From BJGV01 sp003230615 (GTDB lineage: Bacteria; Pseudomonadota; Gammaproteobacteria; Burkholderiales; Nitrosomonadaceae), in assembly GCA_963663215.1 (NCBI GenBank), contig OY760140.1, forward strand, positions 806,001-870,000: a stretch of 64,000 nucleotides of DNA, written 5' to 3'. The notes beneath the pieces are model-generated. The model saw only the letters and a program-made list of their open reading frames with translations. It had not been told where the DNA came from and did no database searches. This document shows positions 54,657-63,231 of the stretch, piece by piece (position 1 is the first letter of the stretch; every line of letters begins with the position of its first letter). The position numbers and the translations under genes are program-made.

Positions 54657-55658
54657 ATGAATAGTTTTTTCGTTTGCGGCGACATTGGCGGCACTAAAAT
54701 TTCATTATGGCTAGGACAGTCGATAAATGGCAAGAATCAGGTGCATCTTGAACACCAATATAGTAGTGGTAGCTTTGCCGATTTCTCTGAAGTTCTTAGT
54801 GACTTTCTAGATAAAGCTGAAATGACTACTAAGAGGTGCATTCCTATAGCTGCCTGCTTTGCGGTAGCAGGACCAGTTACCGCACAGCGTGCAAAGCTTA
54901 CAAACCTCCCATGGCTAATTGATGCCAAGAAAATCTCAACGGAGTTCTCCATTCCCACCGTATTACTTATCAATGACTTTGAGGCCGCAGCATTAAGCAT
55001 TGAAGCTCTGCTTGAAAATGATCTAGAAACACTACAGGTGGGAAAACCCAAAGCTCAATCGATGCGTGTAATATTAGGCGCAGGTACCGGTATGGGTGTG
55101 GCGTGGCTTACATGGAGGAAAGGATGCTACGTACCGCTCCCCACTGAGGCGGGACATATGGACTTTGCTCCCTCTAGTAATTTACAAATTGATTTTCTTA
55201 AGTATCAGAGAAAAAGATTCGGTCATATGTCGTTTGAGCGTGCGCTCTCCGGAAATGGCCTAACAGATATGTTTAATTTCCTGCAGGTGGGTTTGAATGG
55301 GAACCACAAGCTTATACAAACAGATATAGATAACAACGATGCTGCTAGAGTAACTTATTTCGCGCTAAATCGGAAGCACCCTATAGCTATAAAAGCTCTT
55401 GATTTATTTATTGAAATCTATGGTGCTTATGCTGGAAGTCTGGCTCTAGCAGGGCTGTGTAATGGTGGAGTATATGTGGCTGGCGGTATAGCACCAAAAA
55501 TAATTGGTAAACTTAAAGATGGTAATTTTATAAGGTTGTTTTGTGATAAAGGCCGTTACTCCAAAATGATGAGTGATATTCCCGTACATGTAGTGATGAA
55601 CCCAAGAATAGGAATAATGGGTGCTAAGAAAGAAGTTGAACGGATGTTAAGTTACTAA
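54657..55658 (+). CDS. glk: Glucokinase
   Basis: 333 residues of the Glk/ROK-like PF02685 family: the phosphate-binding FVCGDIGGTKISLWLG, TNLPWLIDAKKI, the catalytic LINDFEAAAL and LGAGTGMGVAW. I place the start at ATG 54657 because GGAG lies six bases before it; the frame is open four codons earlier. Divergent from ccmA. In an autotroph this could feed stored glucan back into metabolism (inference). Confidence 0.9.
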   Translation: MNSFFVCGDIGGTKISLWLGQSINGKNQVHLEHQYSSGSFADFSEVLSDFLDKAEMTTKRCIPIAACFAVAGPVTAQRAKLTNLPWLIDAKKISTEFSIPTVLLINDFEAAALSIEALLENDLETLQVGKPKAQSMRVILGAGTGMGVAWLTWRKGCYVPLPTEAGHMDFAPSSNLQIDFLKYQRKRFGHMSFERALSGNGLTDMFNFLQVGLNGNHKLIQTDIDNNDAARVTYFALNRKHPIAIKALDLFIEIYGAYAGSLALAGLCNGGVYVAGGIAPKIIGKLKDGNFIRLFCDKGRYSKMMSDIPVHVVMNPRIGIMGAKKEVERMLSY

Positions 55659-55772
55659 GGGTTCATCTATGAATATGTTTGTAAATATAATAATTTATAC
55701 AACGATAACGTAAAATCGCTTTATTATTAATATGAACAAGCCATCCACAAAAAATCCAGGTAAATTAATAAC

Positions 55773-56321
55773 ATGGGAGTAAGTAGCTCTAATTATCAAT
55801 TGCCCGCTGGCAGTAAAAACTACATAACACCTGGTGGTCATGCTAGGTTGAAGGGAGAGTTTTTGTGGTTGATGAATAAAGAACGGCCTGAAGTAACCGC
55901 GATAGTGTCATGGGCTGCTGGGAATGGTGATCGATCAGAAAATGGAGACTATATCTACGGTAAAAAACGTTTGCGTGAAATAGACAAACGCATTCATTTC
56001 CTCACCAAGCGACTAGATATAGCAGAGATTGTTGACCCAACAGCGTCTAGAGAAGACAAAACACAAATTTTCTTTGGTGCCACTGTCACTTTTTCTAATC
56101 AGAGAGGTAAGAAAAAAACCGTATCCATTGTCGGCGTTGATGAAATTGATACTACCAAAGGCTACATAAGCTGGATCTCACCAATGGCACGAGCGATGAC
56201 TAAAGCGCGGCAGGGTGACATAGTGACTCTGCATGCACCAGATGGGATCAAAACAATTGAAATTTTAGAAGTCAAGTACCAGGAAATCCTAATGAAATCA
56301 TTTGAAATGACGGCACAATGA
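55773..56321 (+). CDS. greB: Transcription elongation factor GreB
   Basis: 182 residues: an N-terminal coiled coil with acidic tip (NGDRSENGDYIYGKKRLREI) and a C-terminal FKBP-like domain (VGVDEIDTTKGYISWISPMARAL-like). The basic patch and length fit GreB rather than GreA. Stimulates RNA polymerase transcript cleavage. Confidence 0.93.
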   Translation: MGVSSSNYQLPAGSKNYITPGGHARLKGEFLWLMNKERPEVTAIVSWAAGNGDRSENGDYIYGKKRLREIDKRIHFLTKRLDIAEIVDPTASREDKTQIFFGATVTFSNQRGKKKTVSIVGVDEIDTTKGYISWISPMARAMTKARQGDIVTLHAPDGIKTIEILEVKYQEILMKSFEMTAQ

Positions 56322-56388
56322 TGGCAAACACTTAGCTGGAATAAAAAGGGCCTAACTGGTTATTGAATTTTGTAAATTGGAACAACTA

Positions 56389-57177
56389 ATGAAATGTATC
56401 ACCTCTCGCAAGAATCCTATTTTCAAACGGCTTGTCAAGTTGGAAGAATCAACAAAAAAACGCAGAGGATGCGGACTGGCGATACTTGATGGGGCGCATT
56501 TAATAAATTCCTATTATGCTAAATTAGGAGTACCAAAGTGCCTGATCTCAAACGAATCAGGCTGCAAAAGCAAAGAGATAAAACAATTATTGATATTGGA
56601 AGAAAGTGAAGCGGTAGATGTATTTGTACTAAGTGATGCCTTATTCCATGAAATTTCTCCTGTTAAGACACCTACCGGGATTATTGCATTAGTGGATATT
56701 CCTAACCCTAGAGACATTCCCGTTCGTAAAAGTGAGTGCTTTTGTGTTTTACTCGAGTCTATACAAGACCCTGGTAATCTTGGTTCTATTCTGCGTTCTG
56801 CCGCAGTTGCTGGTGTATGTGATGCATATTTGTCTGAGGGTTGTGCCGATGCCTGGTCTCCAAAAACACTTCGTGCAGCTATGGGGGCACATTTCATGTT
56901 ACGCATTTATGAACAGTCTAATCTTGTGAAGGTTATACAGAAATTCAAAGGTAAAGTTATTGCAACTACGCTGAAAACAAATAAAAGCTTATATAAAACA
57001 CACTTATCGGGGCCGATCGCATTCGCATTTGGTAATGAGGGAATAGGTTTGTCAGATGTGGTGCGTCAAGCTGCCAGTGAGCAAGTTGCTATCCCTATGG
57101 TGAATAAAACAGAATCATTAAACGTTGCAGCAGCAGCAGCTATTTGTTTGTTTGAAAAGGTAAGACAAACTCAATAA
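56389..57177 (+). CDS. TrmH/SpoU-family RNA 2'-O-methyltransferase
   Basis: 262 residues: an N-terminal substrate-binding domain (SRKNPIFKRLVKLEES) and a SPOUT domain with LLESIQDPGNLGSILRSAA (motif 1), FAFGNEGIGLSD (motif 2) and IPMVNKTESLNVAAAAAI (motif 3). Ribose methylation of rRNA or tRNA. The exact target cannot be told by eye. ATG 56389 is chosen over TTG 56377. Confidence 0.9.
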   Translation: MKCITSRKNPIFKRLVKLEESTKKRRGCGLAILDGAHLINSYYAKLGVPKCLISNESGCKSKEIKQLLILEESEAVDVFVLSDALFHEISPVKTPTGIIALVDIPNPRDIPVRKSECFCVLLESIQDPGNLGSILRSAAVAGVCDAYLSEGCADAWSPKTLRAAMGAHFMLRIYEQSNLVKVIQKFKGKVIATTLKTNKSLYKTHLSGPIAFAFGNEGIGLSDVVRQAASEQVAIPMVNKTESLNVAAAAAICLFEKVRQTQ

Positions 57178-57246
57178 GCAATCTTTCACTATTATAGATA
57201 ATACTGACAAATATCAGAGTATGGCACTAATTAGAAAAATTTAATC

Positions 57247-57723
57247 ATGAGCGTTACTAATCATGATTTTATGTGCGTGGCACTTGATCTTGCACAACAA
57301 GCGAGAAGGGAGGGAGAAGTGCCAGTGGGTGCTATTGTGGTGAAAGGTAACACTATTATTGGGCGTGGTTATAACCGTCCAATCTCAACTTTGGATCCTA
57401 CTGCCCATGCGGAGATAATGGCTCTACAAGATGCGGCGCGATACCTCTGTAACTACCGCTTGTTAGACTGTGCTCTTTATGTAACTTTAGAACCGTGTGT
57501 GATGTGCATAGGAGCTATTTTCCATGCTCGCATTACACGTCTAGTTTATGGTGCGAAAGATCCTAAAACTGGAGCATGTGGCAGTGTGATAAATTTGCCA
57601 CAAGAAACACTATTAAATCATCATACTTTAGTGATAGGGGGCGTATTGGAAGAAGAAACAAGTGTGCTGCTTAAAAATTTTTTTATAGAGCAACGCAAGA
57701 TAATTAAAGATAAAGATTTATGA
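57247..57723 (+). CDS. tadA: tRNA-specific adenosine deaminase TadA
   Basis: 158 residues. Zinc and proton-shuttle motif TAHAEIMALQDAA (HAE) and PCVMCIGAIFHARI (PCxxC). Converts A34 to inosine in tRNA-Arg(ACG). Its stop overlaps the L,D-transpeptidase start as ATGA. Confidence 0.95.
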   Translation: MSVTNHDFMCVALDLAQQARREGEVPVGAIVVKGNTIIGRGYNRPISTLDPTAHAEIMALQDAARYLCNYRLLDCALYVTLEPCVMCIGAIFHARITRLVYGAKDPKTGACGSVINLPQETLLNHHTLVIGGVLEEETSVLLKNFFIEQRKIIKDKDL

Positions 57724-58196
57724 GAATCGAGATTAAAACAAATTTACAACATCTTTATGTTATTGATAATAATGAAAATAAAATAAAATCTTATCAAATT
57801 TCTACTGCAAAAAACGGGGTAGGGCAGGAAAGAGGTAGTTTTTGTACCCCACTGGGCAAACATGTTATTCGCGCAAAAATCGGATCTGGTCAGCCAATAA
57901 ATACAGTTTTTATAAAACGTCGGCCGACTGGTGAAATTTACACACCAGATCTAGGTGCACGTTATCTAGGACGCGACTGGATTTTGACCCGCATTCTATG
58001 GCTCTCTGGTTGTGAACTCGGCTTCAATCGCTTAGGTTCAGTAGATACGATGCGTCGTTATATCTATATTCATGGTAGTCCAGACAATATCAACATGGAT
58101 AAACCTGGATCTATCGGGTGCATTCGTATGTTCAACGCTGATTTGTTGGAACTATTTGATATAGTAGATGTTGGAACAGAGGTTGTTATTACTTAA
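57720..58196 (+). CDS. L,D-transpeptidase (YkuD) family protein
   Basis: 158 residues with the catalytic YkuD motif YIYIHGSPD...GSIGCIRMFN (His, and Cys in SxGCxR). No signal peptide is visible at the N-terminus (MRIEIKTNLQHLYVIDNNEN), so export is unclear. Translationally coupled to tadA. Peptidoglycan 3-3 crosslinking or lipoprotein attachment is the usual role. Confidence 0.88.
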   Translation: MRIEIKTNLQHLYVIDNNENKIKSYQISTAKNGVGQERGSFCTPLGKHVIRAKIGSGQPINTVFIKRRPTGEIYTPDLGARYLGRDWILTRILWLSGCELGFNRLGSVDTMRRYIYIHGSPDNINMDKPGSIGCIRMFNADLLELFDIVDVGTEVVIT

Positions 58197-58385
58197 AATT
58201 AAAGCTGTTAGCAGAAATTTATGACGGGTAATTCTTCTTGCAATAGAAAAGTAACATGCCTTATCGTTAGCATACACTACGGAGAAGGTTTCAGTTCCAG
58301 CGATAATTTCTGTGTAACAAAAAAGAAGAACAACGCTATACTTCAAATTTGTTCCCTTACGCCTTTTGAGTTATCATAACCGTCC

Positions 58386-60080
58386 ATGACCAAGTATGTA
58401 TTTGTAACTGGTGGCGTGGTGTCTTCCCTTGGTAAGGGAATTGCAGCTGCTTCCCTTGCAGCTATCCTTGAATCCCGTGGCATCAAAGTAACTATGCTGA
58501 AATTGGATCCCTATATCAACGTGGATCCTGGCACCATGAATCCCTTTCAACATGGAGAAGTTTTTGTCACTGAAGACGGTGCAGAAACTGATCTCGATTT
58601 GGGACATTATGAGCGCTTTATTAGCGTTAAAATGAGCAAACTAAATAACTTCACTACCGGTCAAATTTACGAAAGTGTGATAAGGAAAGAGCGGAGAGGT
58701 GACTACCTCGGCGGTACAGTGCAAGTAATTCCACATATTACCGATGAAATCAAGCTGCAAATAAAGTCTGGTGCAAAGGATTCACAAGTCGCTATTGTTG
58801 AGATTGGTGGCACGGCCGGTGACATTGAGTCCTTGCCATTCCTAGAAGCAATACGGCAGATGGCAATTCAACATCCCCGCGAAGATACCTGTTTCATTCA
58901 CCTTACGTTATTGCCCTATATTGCCTCTGCGGGAGAATTGAAAACTAAACCAACGCAGCACTCGGTGAAAGAAATGCGCGAAATTGGTATCCAACCTGAC
59001 GTATTATTATGTCGTGCAGACCGCGAATTACCAACAGGCGAACGCCGAAAAATTGCATTATTCACCAACGTACGGGAAGAAGCAGTAATTTCGGCAGTCG
59101 ACGTGGACAGTATTTACAAAATTCCCGGATTACTGCATGAACAAATGTTGGATGAAATCGTGTGTCATAAGCTAAATATTCTTGCTAAACCGGCAGATTT
59201 AAGTATGTGGAAAAAAATAGTAAATGTGCTGGAGCATCCCCAGCAAACGGTAAAAATTGCACTTGTAGGAAAATATGTAGACTTAACTGAATCCTATAAG
59301 TCTCTATCGGAAGCGTTGACCCATGCAGGAATTCATACCCACAGCAAAATTAATATTCATTACGTAGATTCAGAACACATTGAAATACAGGGAACCGATT
59401 GTCTTACGGATGCTAATGCTGTTCTGGTCCCCGGTGGATTTGGTAAACGAGGTATAGAAGGTAAGATCATGGCTATTCGCTATGCACGCGAAAGTCGTAT
59501 TCCATACCTTGGCATCTGCCTTGGTATGCAACTAGCAGTTATTGAGTTTGCTCGCAATAAGGCCGCCATGAAAGATGCACATAGTACTGAGTTCAACTCT
59601 GAAACACCTTATCCTGTTATTGGGTTAATAACTGAATGGCGCACCCGTGAAGGTAAGATAAAAACCTGTAATGCGCAATCGGATCTTGGCGGCAGCATGC
59701 GTTTGGGTGGACAAGAGTGTTTGCTAAAGGAAAACTCGCTAGCCCAAAAGATTTATGGTGCAGATAGAATTACTGAACGCCATCGTCATCGTTATGAAGT
59801 CAATAACGAATATATTTTACAGTTAGAAAAAGCAGGACTTCATGCAAGCGGCTTATCGACAGAAGACTCACTTTGTGAAATGATTGAGTTATCTGAAAAC
59901 GAGCATCCGTGGTTTGTTGCATGCCAGTTTCATCCTGAGTTTACTTCCACACCTAGAACAGGACATCCACTATTTAAGGCATTTATCGAAGCAGCTATTG
60001 ACACAACGGGTAAGCGTGCTACATCGGAAGTATCAAGCTCTGGCAAACTAAAAAACATTACTTTAGTGCCTAACATATGA
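58386..60080 (+). CDS. pyrG: CTP synthase
   Basis: 564 residues: an amidoligase domain (KYVFVTGGVVSSLGKGI, KLDPYINVDPGTMNPF) and a class I glutamine amidotransferase domain (PYLGICLGMQLAVIEFAR with the nucleophile Cys, and CQFHPEFTS). Makes CTP from UTP, ATP and glutamine. Followed by eno. Confidence 0.98.
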   Translation: MTKYVFVTGGVVSSLGKGIAAASLAAILESRGIKVTMLKLDPYINVDPGTMNPFQHGEVFVTEDGAETDLDLGHYERFISVKMSKLNNFTTGQIYESVIRKERRGDYLGGTVQVIPHITDEIKLQIKSGAKDSQVAIVEIGGTAGDIESLPFLEAIRQMAIQHPREDTCFIHLTLLPYIASAGELKTKPTQHSVKEMREIGIQPDVLLCRADRELPTGERRKIALFTNVREEAVISAVDVDSIYKIPGLLHEQMLDEIVCHKLNILAKPADLSMWKKIVNVLEHPQQTVKIALVGKYVDLTESYKSLSEALTHAGIHTHSKINIHYVDSEHIEIQGTDCLTDANAVLVPGGFGKRGIEGKIMAIRYARESRIPYLGICLGMQLAVIEFARNKAAMKDAHSTEFNSETPYPVIGLITEWRTREGKIKTCNAQSDLGGSMRLGGQECLLKENSLAQKIYGADRITERHRHRYEVNNEYILQLEKAGLHASGLSTEDSLCEMIELSENEHPWFVACQFHPEFTSTPRTGHPLFKAFIEAAIDTTGKRATSEVSSSGKLKNITLVPNI

Positions 60081-60144
60081 TGCAATTCTGCCATCTTGTA
60101 GTCTGTCACGATTATCCAATAACTTAGCAACAAGGAAAATTAGA

Positions 60145-61428
60145 ATGAGTGCAATTGTTGATATCTTTGCTCGAGAAATTTTAGATTCACGCGGTAATCC
60201 AACTGTAGAAGCGGAAATATTACTTGAATCTGGTGTGCAGGGACGAGCAGCAGTGCCTTCTGGCGCATCTGTCGGCACTAAAGAAGCTGTTGAATTACGT
60301 GATAATGATGCTCAGCGTTATTTTGGAAAGGGTGTTCTTAAAGCAGTTGAGAACGTAAATAGCGAAATTTCTGAGGCCATCATGGGCCTAGACGTAACGG
60401 AACAACATTTTATAGATCAAACCTTGATTGATCTTGACGGTAGTGACAACAAATCAAAACTTGGTGCCAACGCAATTCTGGCGGTTTCTCTAGCTGTAGC
60501 AAAAGCGGCGGCGGCGGAATCTGATCTCCCTTTATATCGCTATTTAGGAGGCTCAGGTCCAATGTCTATGCCAGTGCCAATGATGAATGTCATTAATGGT
60601 GGGGTACATGCCAGCAATAACATTGATTTACAAGAATTCATGATTGTTCCGCTCGGCGCGCAAAGTTTTCGAGAGGCCTTGCGCTATGGAGCAGAGATAT
60701 TTCACACACTAAAAGAAATGCTGCATGAAAAAAATATGACAACTACCGTGGGTGATGAAGGTGGATATGCTCCTAATCTAGAAAATAATGAAGCAGCATT
60801 GCAACTGATTGTCCAAGCTATCGAGCGAGCTGGATACTTACCAGGAGCAGATGTTGCCATTGCACTAGACTTTGCTAGTTCGGAATTATTTAGAGAGGGA
60901 AAATATCAACTATCTTCTGATGGCCTAAGCTTGAGTTCAGAACAACTCACAGACTATATAGCTGCCTGGGTAAACAAATACCCCATTATCAGCGTAGAAG
61001 ACGGCATGAGTGAACATGACTGGGATGGTTGGAAATTACTTACCAACAAACTTGGAAAATCGGTACAGTTAGTAGGTGATGACGTGTTTGTGACGAATGC
61101 AAATATTCTTAAAGAAGGTATCGAACAAAATATTGCTAATTCCATACTCATTAAAATTAATCAGATTGGCACTCTAACCGAAACTTTTTCTGCCATTGAA
61201 ATCGCAAAACGTGCAGGTTATACCTCTGTAATTTCGCACCGTTCTGGAGAAACTGAAGATACTACTATTGCTGACATTGCTGTAGCTACCAATGCATTGC
61301 AAATCAAAACTGGCTCACTGTCCCGCTCTGATCGTCTAGCTAAGTACAACCAGTTGCTTCGTATCGAGGAAGATCTCGGCGACTCTGCAGACTATGCCGG
61401 ACGGGGAGCCTACTACCAGTTAAAATAA
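60145..61428 (+). CDS. eno: Enolase
   Basis: 427 residues with IFAREILDSRGNPTVEA, NVINGGVHASNNIDLQEFM, SVEDGMSEHDWDGW and the catalytic loop ISHRSGETEDTTIAD. Interconverts 2-phosphoglycerate and phosphoenolpyruvate. AAGGA precedes its ATG. Overlaps ftsB as TAATG. Confidence 0.98.
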   Translation: MSAIVDIFAREILDSRGNPTVEAEILLESGVQGRAAVPSGASVGTKEAVELRDNDAQRYFGKGVLKAVENVNSEISEAIMGLDVTEQHFIDQTLIDLDGSDNKSKLGANAILAVSLAVAKAAAAESDLPLYRYLGGSGPMSMPVPMMNVINGGVHASNNIDLQEFMIVPLGAQSFREALRYGAEIFHTLKEMLHEKNMTTTVGDEGGYAPNLENNEAALQLIVQAIERAGYLPGADVAIALDFASSELFREGKYQLSSDGLSLSSEQLTDYIAAWVNKYPIISVEDGMSEHDWDGWKLLTNKLGKSVQLVGDDVFVTNANILKEGIEQNIANSILIKINQIGTLTETFSAIEIAKRAGYTSVISHRSGETEDTTIADIAVATNALQIKTGSLSRSDRLAKYNQLLRIEEDLGDSADYAGRGAYYQLK

Positions 61429-61757
61429 TGAAAGTATTAGGCCTCATACTATTTGCCTTGATTATCCTATTACAGTACCCGTTATGGTTAGGCAAAGGTA
61501 GTTGGCACAGGGTTTGGGAAGTTGATCAGCAAGTTATCGCGCAGCATGAAACCAATCAGAAACTCCAAATTCGTAATGCCGCACTGGATGCAGAGGTTCA
61601 GGATCTCAAGCATGGTTCTGATGCCATTGAGGAACGCGCCCGTAGTGAATTAGGCATGATTAAGCAGAATGAATTTTTTTTTCAGGTAGAAACAAATGGA
61701 GGACAAACAACTCCACCAAATCAGTCCAGGTGGGAAAATCCATCAGGCAGAAAATAA
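61428..61757 (+). CDS. ftsB: Cell division protein FtsB
   Basis: 109 residues: an N-terminal membrane helix (LGLILFALIILLQYPLWLG), a coiled coil (QQVIAQHETNQKLQIRNAAL and onward), and the end EERARSELGMIKQNEFFFQV, the classic FtsB pattern. Directly after eno, its usual neighbour. Forms the FtsQBL complex at the septum. Confidence 0.95.
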   Translation: MKVLGLILFALIILLQYPLWLGKGSWHRVWEVDQQVIAQHETNQKLQIRNAALDAEVQDLKHGSDAIEERARSELGMIKQNEFFFQVETNGGQTTPPNQSRWENPSGRK

Positions 61758-61966
61758 AACAAGATGTGGCATTAGAATTGCAAGGACATGCAGCATAATG
61801 AGGCCAACTATGGCTGACTTCTCCTTAAGAAAATTAATCGTTCTTCGCGTTAAACTATCACAACTCATCAACTTCCATAGGAAGCTCCAGCTAAATGAAA
61901 GTACAGAATTTCATCGAAATTAGTAATTTCTGTAACAAAATAATAACAGCATGAAGCGGGGATTTG

Positions 61967-62167
61967 ATGAGTGACTATAAGTTTGAGTTATCGCAGATTG
62001 TTTTTGTTATCCCAGTCAAGATGCAGGGTGTTATTGAAGATTGTAATAAACCACCTATTGGTGAAAATATATATGAAGTTGGGGTTATGTATCAAAGTAG
62101 AGTTTGGAAGACAACATTTTATGAGTCCGAGCTAACGGCCATTGAAGAAAAACCTTTTCGTACCTGA
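61967..62167 (+). CDS. Small conserved-looking protein, unknown
   Basis: 66 residues (MSDYKFELSQIVFVIPVKMQ then GVIEDCNKPPIG...), soluble, start ATG 61967 with GGGGA six bases upstream. The sequence has strand-rich SH3-like character (VGVMYQSRVWKTTFYESELT), but I do not recognise it. Followed by a hairpin at 62212. Confidence 0.6.
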   Translation: MSDYKFELSQIVFVIPVKMQGVIEDCNKPPIGENIYEVGVMYQSRVWKTTFYESELTAIEEKPFRT

Positions 62168-62205
62168 ATGTCTGCTTTGTGCCAAGAACGGGCATTCAGA
62201 TGCAC

Positions 62206-62228
62206 AAAAAACCCGGCACTAGGCCGGG
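62206..62228 (-). terminator. Rho-independent terminator
   Basis: CCCGGC (62212-62217) and GCCGGG (62223-62228) form a GC-rich stem with a 5-base loop. On the minus strand it is followed by six T residues (62211-62206), ending the glycine-rich protein transcript. On the plus strand it could also end the 61967 gene, with a weaker T-rich tail. Confidence 0.75.
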
Positions 62229-62295
62229 CTTCAATTTTATTTTAGTTATACGTTCATGATTTAATTTTACAACTATTATTAATATCCAATATTGA

Positions 62296-62598
62296 CTAGT
62301 TCCCACTACCCACTGCTGCGCCTTTAGCAGTACCTTTTAAGGTGCCCTCCACGGGACTAGCACCGGTATTAATAGCGCCTGCTGCAGTACATGTGATGGG
62401 CAGGCCTGTTTTGTCAAGACATTTCAATGCACTATTAATACCTTTAGAAGGGGCTTTTAAAGCACCTACGCCCGCACCCACGCCTGCACCAATGGCAGCT
62501 CCAGTAACACCACCTACTGCTTTTCCTACAGTTTCAGCAATAGCTGAAGTACTGATTAATCCAGCGGCGATACATGACAATAATATTATTTTTTTCAT
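62296..62598 (-). CDS. Small secreted glycine-zipper protein
   Basis: 100 residues: signal peptide MKKIILLSCIAAGLISTSAIA with cleavage after AIA, then a glycine zipper (GVTGAAIGAGVGAGVGAL), a cysteine pair (KCLDKTGLPITC) and another Gly/Ala-rich end. Such zipper proteins associate with membranes. Function unknown. Followed by the terminator at 62206-62228. Confidence 0.75.
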   Translation of the reverse strand: MKKIILLSCIAAGLISTSAIAETVGKAVGGVTGAAIGAGVGAGVGALKAPSKGINSALKCLDKTGLPITCTAAGAINTGASPVEGTLKGTAKGAAVGSGN

Positions 62599-62680
62599 TA
62601 TTCATACCCACGATATTTTAATTTAGGTTTAAAAGTTTTATTTTGATGGGAGGGGTGTTCTAGTTAACTAATTGATTTAT

Positions 62681-62756
62681 TGGCTCCCCGAGTAGGGCTC
62701 GAACCTACGACAAACGGATTAACAGTCCGTCGCTCTACCAACTGAGCTATCGGGGA
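62681..62756 (-). tRNA. tRNA-Asn(GTT)
   Basis: 76 bases on the minus strand: acceptor TCCCCGA paired with TCGGGGA, D-arm AGCTCAGTTGGTAGAGC, anticodon loop CTGTTAA (anticodon GTT), T-loop GTTCGAGCC and an encoded CCA. Confidence 0.97.
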
Positions 62757-63231
62757 TTTGGAGGTTGCATATACTAATAGGTTGAACCACCCTGGTCAAC
62801 CGAGTACCTGACACATGCGACTTGTAATATGTTTGTGTCTGACTTTTTCATTCTACTACCTATCGTATTGCTTCAATTCTTTCGTTTCTTTTGATCATCA
62901 TTTTTAGAAAATAACTCGCTTGCTGCAGAAACTCTAAGCGTTGCAAACAAAGTTATTAGGATTATCAGAGAAGCTAGTGCCTAGGCGGTATCACAAAATC
63001 AGTCACGAAAAAATCTAAGAGGCTCAGGGTTGACAAATTCTAAAAGTCGTAGCTGTTAGTTTATCAAATCATAACATGTGAATTAGATTAAAAAAGTCTG
63101 TAATTAAGCCGATATGTTATCAGACAAGGATAAAAGCCTTGATAGGACCCATTTGGCTCCTAATTATTGGATTTCATTACAAATTTTTGTTTTGTAATTA
63201 ATCTTGATCGTGGAACTATGACTAAATAGCA
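62757..63231. other. Intergenic region, no gene seen
   Basis: Between tRNA-Asn (minus) and the terminal coiled-coil gene (plus). An imperfect inverted repeat GACACA...TGTGTC occurs at about 62811-62840. I find no reading frame of note. Confidence 0.4.

Noticed and set aside
61696..61923. A 75-codon frame starting inside ftsB
   Set aside because: Out of frame with ftsB, basic and low in structure; probably a chance frame.
62811..62840. Terminator-like inverted repeat GACACA...TGTGTC
   Set aside because: The stem is imperfect, the loop long, and no gene on the appropriate strand ends there.
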